A stretch of 64,000 nt of DNA from NCBI RefSeq assembly GCF_019744875.1, contig NZ_JAIETU010000017.1:1-64000 (forward strand), read 5' to 3'. The position numbers and the translations under genes were made by a program. The notes below the pieces were generated by a model. That model was not told where the DNA came from, searched no databases, and saw only the letters and a program-made list of their open reading frames with translations. This document shows positions 1 through 6,382 of this stretch, one piece after another (positions within the stretch are counted from its first letter, which is position 1; each line of letters starts with the position of its first letter). The DNA comes from Hyphomicrobium sp. Its GTDB lineage: Bacteria; Pseudomonadota; Alphaproteobacteria; Rhizobiales; Hyphomicrobiaceae.

Positions 1-263
1 TCCTCGTGGACGGGTACGTAATCGCGGCCGTCGGCAGTCTTGGCCGGGTTGGCCGCATAAGCGGGCTTGCCGTCGGGGTCCTTCCAGTAGAGAACCCGAC
101 GCTTTGCTTGCGGCATTGTGGCAGCAGGCTCAACCTGAGACGCGCCCTCGCTTATCTGCAAGGATGAGGAATTAGGCCAATGCCCCTTGCCGATCCGGTA
201 CCCGACCGCGGTCGGCACCAAAACGATCAAAAGACCTGCCAGCACGAACACCAACTTGCGCAT
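1..263 (-). CDS. cusB: CusB-like efflux RND adaptor, N-terminus only
   Basis: This is the first 87 residues of a protein whose gene runs off the left edge of the window. It opens with a hydrophobic export/anchor segment (MRKLVFVLAGLL...), followed by a short linker. From about residue 52 comes the heavy-metal-binding domain typical of CusB-type periplasmic adaptors: VLYWKDPDGKP, then KTADGRDYVPVHE. In that family the domain binds Cu(I)/Ag(I) and hands it to a CusA-type RND pump and an outer-membrane channel, so cusA and possibly cusC should lie beyond position 1. The ATG at 261-263 is the first start before the hydrophobic segment and lies 10 bp from the stop of the preceding gene, so the two are probably co-transcribed. 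The start is well supported; the metal specificity is inferred. Confidence 0.85.
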   Translation of the reverse strand, partial: MRKLVFVLAGLLIVLVPTAVGYRIGKGHWPNSSSLQISEGASQVEPAATMPQAKRRVLYWKDPDGKPAYAANPAKTADGRDYVPVHE

Positions 264-273
264 GGGTAGGTCC

Positions 274-669
274 TCAGTCCTTCGCGGTGAAGACGACGGT
301 GCCCTGCACGGTTTCGGGCTCGCTCTGTATCTTGGCCTGAAGCTTCAGGGCCCAGCCGCCGGCCATCGTGAAGTCAGCCCGGAATTTGTAGACGCCGGGC
401 TCGCTCTCGGTCAGCGGCTCGATCTTCGTCGCCATGCCCTCCATGTTCTCAGGAGACATGTCGAGCCGCGTTCGAAAGATGATCGCGTCCTTGACCGGGG
501 TGGCGCTTGGTTTGTGGACGAGCCGAACAGCGATTTCGCTGCCAGGACCGTTGTGCACCTCGGCCTTGATCGCCTCGAAGGCATAGTCCTGAGCCGCTGC
601 GAAAGCTGCCATGGGGCTGGAAGCCACCATAAGGCCAGCGAGCAGCCGCGCTCTGATGTCGGTTCTCAT
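274..669 (-). CDS. FixH/YtkA-like periplasmic protein
   Basis: The 131-residue product has an N-terminal signal peptide (about residues 1-25, ending ...MAAFAAA) and a beta-rich domain of the YtkA/FixH type: it alternates hydrophobic strands and ends with a TMAGGWALKLQAKI motif. Such proteins often sit directly upstream of CusB-like adaptors in copper and heavy-metal efflux operons; their exact task is unknown, probably metal handling in the periplasm. The gene is 10 bp upstream of the cusB-like gene in the same direction. A GGGAAGA ribosome-binding site precedes the ATG at 667-669. The family assignment is by motif and context only. Confidence 0.75.
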   Translation of the reverse strand: MRTDIRARLLAGLMVASSPMAAFAAAQDYAFEAIKAEVHNGPGSEIAVRLVHKPSATPVKDAIIFRTRLDMSPENMEGMATKIEPLTESEPGVYKFRADFTMAGGWALKLQAKIQSEPETVQGTVVFTAKD

Positions 670-775
670 CTCAATCTTCCCTGATTATGTAAAGGCAACG
701 GCGATGCGCTGCGCACGCGATCAGCAGCGGACGCGCTCGGAAAGCGGCCGCGGACTCGCGCGATTGATCAGGAGA

Positions 776-1102
776 TTAGACGATGGGTATGGGTGGGGGA
801 GGCCCAGCTACAAACGGGTTGTAGGCATCTGCATCCCAGAGGAGGACTTGCGCACTTGCACCCTGCACAAGCTGCGCAGTGTCCGGTAACAGGGCCGCAC
901 CAAACGGCACCGAGCACTTGACGGAGCAGCCTGCCATGGCACCCGTGCAATCACCCTTGCAGCACGGGTTATCCGCGCCCTGATCATGCATTGGACAGGG
1001 CTGAGCGAAGGCCTGCTCAGTGGCCAAAGTCACGCCAATGATGGACCCCAGGGTAAACCCCACGGTCAGCAGCAACACAGCGATGGCGCGCCTTAACGAC
1101 AT
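776..1102 (-). CDS. Small Cys-rich exported protein of metal-resistance cluster
   Basis: The product is about 108 residues from the ATG at 1100-1102, which was chosen because the hydrophobic signal peptide begins right there (MSLRRAIAVLLL). After cleavage near the AQP segment, the mature part carries six cysteines in a short stretch (PCPMHDQ, NPCCKGDC, then CSVKC) and ends in a proline-rich tail. Clustered Cys and His in a small exported protein next to an RND metal efflux operon suggest periplasmic binding of copper or a similar soft metal. I do not recognise a named family. It lies 106 bp upstream of the FixH-like gene on the same strand and could share its transcript. Confidence 0.6.
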   Translation of the reverse strand: MSLRRAIAVLLLTVGFTLGSIIGVTLATEQAFAQPCPMHDQGADNPCCKGDCTGAMAGCSVKCSVPFGAALLPDTAQLVQGASAQVLLWDADAYNPFVAGPPPPIPIV

Positions 1103-1366
1103 GAAAGACTCTATTTGTGCCCCTGACATGATGGGGTAGGGACGTGGTTTCGTCAATTCCGGAGTTCATTCACTTAAGAGCATGGATTGCCTGAGTTTTA
1201 CGTTCCATCTTGAATTAGAAGGATAACATTCATTTTTCAGCAATCTCACAGCGCCTATCGAGCAGGTCCGGGCCAAATGCGAGCGACCAATCGGCGCCCG
1301 CAATGGAAAGCGGAACGGCCACAGAGCCACTAAGTGACCACGGCGAGGCTGTCGCCAGCCATGGCT

Positions 1367-1390
1367 GCAGGAGGACGATAGCCCTCCTGC
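1367..1390. terminator. Perfect 8-bp stem hairpin between small genes
   Basis: GCAGGAGG and CCTCCTGC form a perfect 8-bp stem around an 8-nt loop. It lies 15 bp past the stop codon of the minus-strand His-rich gene. The T-rich stretch (CTTGTTTGTT) is on the plus-strand side, so as an intrinsic terminator it fits plus-strand transcription better; for the minus-strand gene it would be a hairpin without a U-tract. Confidence 0.35.
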
Positions 1391-1405
1391 CTTGTTTGTT
1401 ACATT

Positions 1406-1696
1406 TCACCGATAGCGGCTGGATGATCGGTAATGATCATGCCGCGTATTGGGATGATCTTCGTGGAAATCTCCGTGCAGATCTTTAAGAGCTCGATGAT
1501 AGGCCCGGTGTTCTCGCCTGCTATAGAACCCGTCCTCGTGGGCGCGCGCATGGGTTTCGCCAACGCCGCTGTGGAACTGGTAGTGCTTCCGGTGATTGCG
1601 AGTATGCCTGTCATAGTCGTCGTGCGCGAATGCAGACACAAGGGGTGTGGTCACCAACAACAGCAATACGCTGCTTGCCAGAATAGTCTTGTTCAT
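1406..1696 (-). CDS. Small His-rich exported protein
   Basis: This 96-residue protein starts at the ATG at 1694-1696, preceded by an excellent AAAGGAG ribosome-binding site eight bases upstream. A signal peptide (MNKTILASSVLLLLV... to SAFA) is followed by a highly charged mature part with more than 15 histidines, often as HDDYDRH, HRKHY or HEDHPNTRHDHY. A His-rich exported protein in this context is likely a periplasmic metal buffer, as inferred from composition only. I know of no named family. It is separated by about 300 bp from the Cys-rich gene and probably has its own promoter. Confidence 0.6.
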   Translation of the reverse strand: MNKTILASSVLLLLVTTPLVSAFAHDDYDRHTRNHRKHYQFHSGVGETHARAHEDGFYSRREHRAYHRALKDLHGDFHEDHPNTRHDHYRSSSRYR

Positions 1697-1744
1697 GAAT
1701 TTATCTCCTTTGCTCGACTGATCGTTCCGGCGCGTCGCACACAC

Positions 1745-2117
1745 TTACTGCCGGTGTGCCCACCGGTTCCCGCAGTCAATCTGCCAGCAAAGAAGAGCGC
1801 ACGTGAAGCAGACCCGAACGTTGCGTTCATACGCGGTTCAGGTCGATGTCTGGCACAAACGCTCGTCGAGCGTGTGAAGAGATTTGGTTGGCAAGTGAGT
1901 GCTATCCGTCGGCTAACGGACATGTGTGGCAGTTGGAGGCCCCGTGGCAGTTCAGAAGGCAGCCTTTGTTCCGCGTAATCAGAGCCGAGCTTCCGAATGC
2001 GGCTATCGTCTCCTCGGCCATCCCTCCACATTGATCTCCCGCATCACTGCACAGCTGATCTCAGTCGGCAATTTGCACTCGCCGAGTACGCACGCTCGAT
2101 GCTTTACCAATCAGCGG
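1745..2117. other. Intergenic stretch without recognisable gene
   Basis: No open frame here has a ribosome-binding site, a signal peptide or family resemblance. It separates the His-rich gene from the pair of small exported proteins and presumably carries the promoter of the His-rich gene. Confidence 0.5.
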
Positions 2118-2285
2118 TTACGTCCTGGGTTTCGGTAGTTGCGGTACCTGCGGCGTTACTGGACACCCTACACTGAAGATGCCCGGTATGCAGTGCCCAA
2201 CCTTGTGGTGAGCCTGCGTTACTACTTCAAATCCCGTGACCGTTAGCGTGCTCACGAGAAAAGTGATCTTTAGAGTTTTCAGCAT
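2118..2285 (-). CDS. Tiny exported protein, paralogue of the gene at 2386-2571
   Basis: The 55-residue product begins MLKTLKITFLVSTL and has an export signal, then GHCIPGIFSVGCPV, and ends PQLPKPRT. The neighbouring 61-residue protein has the same architecture: it begins MLKSLAVALALASV, then has CAMPITKGGCTIW, and ends PTLPKPPRK. The DNA around both start codons is also alike (GGAGTAA ribosome-binding site and AATGCTGAAA), so the two are a tandem duplication. The mature protein keeps two cysteines and a proline-rich end. The function is unknown; a small periplasmic metal-associated role is a guess from context. This copy is clearly more diverged and could be decaying. Confidence 0.55.
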   Translation of the reverse strand: MLKTLKITFLVSTLTVTGFEVVTQAHHKVGHCIPGIFSVGCPVTPQVPQLPKPRT

Positions 2286-2385
2286 TGCCTATTACTCCCG
2301 AGTTTTTGAATGACTTGGCCGCGCAGACTTGAGCCGCGCTGCGCGCCAGGCCCGCAGCTTGGCCACGGGCCTGGCGTACCGGCAG

Positions 2386-2571
2386 CTACTTGCGTGGCGG
2401 CTTGGGCAGCGTCGGACCCGGCTGCGGCGCCGGTATCCATATTGTGCAACCACCCTTCGTGATGGGCATTGCGCACTGCTTACCTGGCTGATAGTGCGCC
2501 TGCGCCAGCCCGGCGGAGCCCGCAATGGCCACCGAGGCCAATGCCAAGGCAACGGCTAAAGATTTCAGCAT
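2386..2571 (-). CDS. Tiny exported Cys/Pro protein
   Basis: The 61-residue product starts with a classical signal peptide (MLKSLAVALALASV to AQA). The mature part is about 36 residues, with a His, two cysteines (KQCAMP, GGCTIW) and a Pro-rich end (PAPQPGPTLPKPPRK). A GGAGTAAC ribosome-binding site lies just upstream of the ATG. The gene at 2118-2285 is a diverged tandem copy. I recognise no named family. It sits among other small exported proteins near a CusB-like gene, which points to a metal-stress setting without proving it. Confidence 0.6.
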   Translation of the reverse strand: MLKSLAVALALASVAIAGSAGLAQAHYQPGKQCAMPITKGGCTIWIPAPQPGPTLPKPPRK

Positions 2572-2674
2572 TGTTGTTACTCCAGAGTTTGGAAGGTCTT
2601 CACTCGCCGCGCAGCGGCGAGCTGCGCAGCGTCAATGCCGAGCGTCGCCGCTCGCATTTTTCATGTGTGAAGGA

Positions 2675-3020
2675 TCAAGCTCGAGGAGGCGGAGTAGGGG
2701 GCTGCCAATTGAGCCCGTCGTGCAAGTATGGCACGCAACCACGCAGCGCGTAGCGGGTTAGGGCCAGACCGAAGGTGAAATCGGAAGCCGGGGCCGGTTG
2801 CACGCAGTGCGTAGCGCACATGTTCACGGGGCACCGGATTCACGGGGCACCGGACGTTGACGTCGCAACAGAAACATTCTTGATCGGTCAGCGGTGTCGC
2901 GTCGGCCGCATTTTCCATGGACGTCATCGGCACCATGCGCATTCCATACGCAGCTTGCACCGGCGCCAGAGCGAGCCCCGCGCTGATAAAAACAGCAAGG
3001 ATGGTGCGAACGAGCTTCAT
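2675..3020 (-). pseudogene. Small exported Cys-rich protein broken by a 16-bp duplication
   Basis: From the ATG at 3018-3020 a signal peptide (MKLVRTILAVFISAGLAL) leads to MVPMTSMENA and a cysteine cluster (QECFCCDVNVRCPVN). At 2823-2854 a 16-bp unit is present twice in exact tandem, which shifts the frame by one. With one copy removed, reading continues through MCATHCVQPAPASDF and ends ...LNWQPPTPPPRA with a stop at 2675-2677, a sensible 109-residue Cys-rich protein. As it stands, the frame reads on to 2661 with an unrelated tail. The start overlaps the stop of the upstream gene (ATGA), so they were translationally coupled. The likely role was periplasmic metal handling; the family is unnamed to me. 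Confidence 0.65.
2823..2854. repeat. Exact 16-bp tandem duplication
   Basis: The unit TTCACGGGGCACCGGA occurs at 2823-2838 and again at 2839-2854 with no base between the copies. It lies inside the small Cys-rich gene and causes its frameshift. Perfect identity suggests a recent slippage event. Confidence 0.9.
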
Positions 3021-3324
3021 GCGCACTGCCTCGGCGGGCGCGGATCCAGCGCCCCAGAGTAGAGATAGTCTCCGCCACGCGCGTAGGCAAGATCACGGCC
3101 GCAATCTCGCGCCTGCGAGACGTGCAGTATGATCTCATCCTTGCCGCGGTTGATCGTTTTGCGTCGATGCTGAGCCTGGAGCGACTGACAGAACGGGAGA
3201 GAAGGCGCGGCATCCGGGCACTGCGTTTTGACGATCTCCCAAACGAGCACTTTTCAAGCGTATCCGTGATGACGGTCAGGCCCAGACCGGCGAGGATGGA
3301 GCGAACCAGCGGGCGGGTTTCCAT
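3017..3324 (-). pseudogene. Probable small membrane/exported protein with frameshift
   Basis: A start at 3322-3324 gives METRPLVRSILAGLGLTVIT, which looks like an N-terminal membrane or export segment. The plausible continuation (VLVWEIVKTQCPDAAPSL... to ...GDYLYSGALDPRPPRQCA) lies in another frame and needs a single-base change in the GAAAAG run near 3257. The second part ends in TGA overlapping the ATG of the next gene, typical of a translationally coupled pair, which argues that this frame is real. I do not recognise the family. A sequencing or assembly indel in the A-run would explain it equally well. Confidence 0.4.
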
Positions 3325-3407
3325 GCCGTTGGGCCAGTGAATGCTGGGCCAGTCTTTCCGTGACGGGCGAGGCGGGGTTTTGGTGGTCGCTAGGATGATT
3401 CCTGCTG

Positions 3408-4346
3408 TCAACGGTTGATGGACGATCCGTAGAGGTAGTGCTCACAGCCGGGCACGGCGCAAAGGCAGCGGCCCCAAAAGGCACAGTGCTGCCAGCCGGC
3501 CATACAGGCCTGGGATATGGCGAGTTCGTAACGATCATGAGAAACGCGCTTGCCATCGTGCGCGCCGTTTTGCGGCCGCCGTAGCTGTGTTTGATGAGAT
3601 TCATGCGGCGGCCTCCCCGGCGGGTTTCGGGTCAAAGCCTGGAGCTTGTTGTTGATGGCCACGATCAGCGGCGTATGCGGTGCGGCGGCGCGCCGGCCGC
3701 GGGAGGGCTGACGGAAATCGCTGGAGGTCAGAAAATCCTTGACGGCCGGAGAGCGCGTCATCGGAGCAGGCGCGTTGGGGAACAATGCGGCCAGCATATC
3801 GGCGCGTGTGGCAGCAAGCTCGTTGAGGACGAGCTTGGCCTGCAGGGCGTGCGCGTGAACAGCCAGCATGCCGGTTCCGGCTGAGGGTTCGAGCACTTTG
3901 TCCGTCTCAGTGATGGCGGCGGCCTCGGCGGTGATGAAGGCGAGTTCGAGGGGTGTGGAGAATTGCTGGAAGGCCTGGCTGTCTTCCGAGCGGCGGGTGT
4001 GCGTTGGGATGAGATCGGCAAGGGAGCGCAGCATCGGCAGAATATTGCGCGGCGCGCCGGCGCCTTGACGCATGGCGGGAAGGTACGTCTGCAGGAAGAT
4101 GATGAGTGCGGCTTCGCAGGCCTCGCACGCATCCTTCCATTGCCATAGGCCTTCATTGTTGTTTGCCTGAAATACGCTACGCATCGTATCGCGCAGGGCG
4201 TGGGTTTCGATCTTGGTCCCCTGCTCGAGGAGCGGGACAAGCAGCTGGGCCGCCTCAAGGATGCGGGTGCCTTTGGCTTGCGCGGGGACGTGTGTGTTGG
4301 ACTGGGTGCGTGCAGGGCTCTCCTGAAGGATGTTGGATTTTTGCAT
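3408..4346 (-). pseudogene. N-terminal fragment of strawberry-notch-like methylase/helicase
   Basis: From the ATG at 4344-4346, about 240 residues resemble the N-terminus of the large strawberry-notch-type proteins found on alphaproteobacterial plasmids. These combine an N-terminal methyltransferase-like domain with a helicase and are normally well over 1,000 residues. The recognisable part is the S-adenosylmethionine-binding loop LEPSAGTGMLAVHA near residue 150, preceded by FSTPLELAFITAEAA. After SSDFRQPSRG (about residue 215) the sequence no longer looks like that family and the frame ends at 312 residues, so the rest is lost. It is probably a remnant of another plasmid; residual function is unlikely. 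Confidence 0.6.
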
Positions 4347-5084
4347 GATGGCTCCATCGTTGCGGTTTGAGCCGCTGGAGCTGCCTTGCCCTCTGCAAAG
4401 CCGCTCTGCGGCGCCGCATGCGATGCCATCCTCTTCTTTTCAGGGAGCATGTTGGGATGGGGCCGGCGGGTCCGCGTCTTGTGGCGAAGAACCAGCAGGG
4501 ATTATTTTGAGGTATCTGTACGATTAGAGAACCCGTCGCAAACGACCAAGGCAGGAGCAATGCACAAAATACGCGCGGTGGCAAAGTCGACCAGAGATAT
4601 TGACCACATAAGCTCTACAAAATCAGAATTCCACTAAGTAAAAAACATCTGCACGCCGTGGGTGCCGAGGGAATAACCTGTCCATGCGTGAAATGGCTCG
4701 CCCTCCGCAATCCCGGATTGGAGTACGTAACAATGTGGAACGAGAAAAGACAACGCCGCAATAAAGCGAACTACGAAGTTGTTCTGGTCGGGCTGCAGGA
4801 TCTCTTGCAGCCGGAATACACACTTTTAGTCCGGGTCGCCAAAGCTCGGCGTTTTCAATCTTTTCTGTGCAACTGGGCATTCTCCAGCAATACCTGCCGA
4901 GAGCATGCCAATTCGCAGCGGGCCGGTTAACGTGAGGTTGCGAAGAGGAGGTCCCGCGGAGTCGAGCCGGCGTTAGCCGAGGCAGTGCAGGATGAACAGT
5001 GTCTGGCAATCCTTGCATTCGCAAGTTCTGACATCTCCGACGATGACGCTGATCATTGCAGGACCGTTACAAATTATTGCGCCG
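4347..5084. other. Intergenic stretch without recognisable gene
   Basis: About 740 bp in which open frames exist on both strands, but none has a ribosome-binding site, a domain signature or a plausible amino-acid pattern. It separates the minus-strand remnants from the plus-strand cluster. Confidence 0.45.
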
Positions 5085-5098
5085 TTGATGCCGATCAA
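5085..5098 (+). promoter_or_regulatory. Perfect FNR/FixK-type box
   Basis: TTGAT-GCCG-ATCAA matches the FNR/FixK consensus (TTGAT-N4-ATCAA) exactly. If used as a class II site (centre about 41 bp before the start), transcription would begin near 5133. A good ribosome-binding site (GGAGGGG) follows at about 5175 before a GTG that opens only a 28-codon frame, perhaps the stump of a lost gene. The next recognisable gene is the broken Spy-like one at 5369. It fits low-oxygen control of the ancestral cluster. Confidence 0.6.
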
Positions 5099-5368
5099 CC
5101 ATTGGCAAGACGATGCTTGCTATGAACCGGACAAGCGTGCGAGCAGATCGCTTGTTTGACTGCCTGAATTATCGGAGGGGCGAGGTGCCGCAAGCTTTCA
5201 AGTACGGATATGGTGTCGTTTCCACAGCGCCAGCGCGCCAGCTCCGCGCCCAGTCAGTGGCCACAATCTAAGTGTTTCGAAGTGCCTTCTAGGATCCCAA
5301 CTGTAGAGGCCTCAATGACTGGCTTGAGAATCTGTGCGGGCAAGGGGTGCGTCGGGGGTAACCGAGAA

Positions 5369-6006
5369 ATGCGAGCCAGCTCGCCCGATAAAATGGCAGC
5401 GATCCGAAGTCCTGCTTCGATTGCAACCGCAGTATCAATTCTTCTCGGCAACACGTCTTCGGCTGCGCCCGCGCAAGTCGGCGCAGATCGTGAACAGCAT
5501 CATACTCAAGTTGCTCCTCCGCCGGCCGCTGGATCTGAGCTGGCACCTGCCGACAAAGGCAATAGCCCGTCCGAGATGCCAAAAGGTGGAATGTTCGGGG
5601 ATGGCACGATGGATAGCGGCATGATGCAGTTGATGCAGCGCTGCCCGATGATAGGCGGGAAGATAGGTAGCGGTGAAGCTGCGGCCCACTCCCGGAGACG
5701 CATTGCCTTCCTTAAGGCCGAGCTTGCCATCACAGAAGCCCAGACCGGCGTTTGGGACACTTACGCTGCCGCACTCAGGAAGAACCTCGAAGGCAAGCGG
5801 TCAGCGCGCGAAGTCAGGAAGAAGATGATTTATGCCAAGTCGCCGGTCGGGCGACTCGAGCTGCACGTCACGGCCATGGAAAGCAGGGTTGGGGCATTGA
5901 AGGAGATGAAGCCGGCACTCGCGGACCTAATGCCGTGCTGAGCGATGACCAGAAGAAGACGGCACACGAGCTGCTCATTGGCATGGACTGCATGATGTTA
6001 GTCTAA
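5369..6006 (+). pseudogene. Spy/CpxP-like (LTXXQ) periplasmic protein, frameshifted
   Basis: The protein is a paralogue of the intact one at 25342-25899. Both have an export segment, a Met/Gly/Pro-rich middle (here MPKGGMFGDGTMDSGMM) and a helical core (RRRIAFLKAELAITEAQTG, WDTYAAALRKN, LELHVTAMESRV). The current frame stops at 5939 after ALADLMPC. The expected end (AVLSDDQKKTAHELLIG, then CMMLV) continues in another frame to 6006, consistent with one lost base near 5932. Methionine-rich Spy-like proteins protect the envelope and may bind copper. The start at 5369 is chosen because it directly precedes the export segment. It may be a pseudogene or may give a slightly shortened product. Confidence 0.6.
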
Positions 6007-6037
6007 AGGGAGAGCTCAAATGTGGAGAGATGAAGGT

Positions 6038-6322
6038 ATGAAAGCTCTCGACCTCAAGGGCCGCAAGGTCCTGGTCGGTGTTGCAATTGCCGACTGTCTT
6101 GCCAGGTGGGCCGCCAAGCACTTTCGTCAAGCCTACCTGAGCGACAAGGCCAGACCGCATGCCTCGCGCTGGCCGCAGAGATCTTTTTTCGCCGTGCGAA
6201 GTGTCCCACGTAGCGGCCATGGTCTTTCACTGAGGGCAGGCCGGTCGAAGGAGAGCGAGACGGAGTACTTCGGACAGAGGTGGTGTGCGAGCGGCATCGA
6301 TGATCATGGTCCATTTTTGTGA
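6038..6322 (+). pseudogene. Internally deleted fabI remnant
   Basis: The first residues (MKALDLKGRKVLVGVAIAD, then WAAKHF) match the start of the intact FabI at 30242-31024 (ESIDLKGRKALVVGIANAD, WWAAKHF). YLSDKARPH follows where the intact copy has YLNDKAKPH, but about nine residues in between are gone. Soon afterwards the match is lost, and the end of the remnant (near 6300-6322, reading ATGGTCCATTT then TGA) resembles the end of the intact gene. So some 500 bp of the middle are missing. The NAD-binding and catalytic parts are absent and no activity is expected. With the Spy-like remnant it marks a decayed partial copy of the 25-31 kb cluster. Confidence 0.65.
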
Positions 6323-6382
6323 AGCGATTGGCTTACAGGCCTACGAAAATAGGGTGTGTCCCTCGGCTAAAGGAGCGAAAGG

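Noticed and set aside
4623-5024. Open frames of 90 and 133 codons on opposite strands.
   Set aside because: Neither has a ribosome-binding site, recognisable motif or natural residue pattern; they look like chance frames.
5185-5271. A 28-codon GTG frame with a good ribosome-binding site behind the FNR/FixK box.
   Set aside because: Too short and without resemblance to call a gene; noted only as a possible stump.
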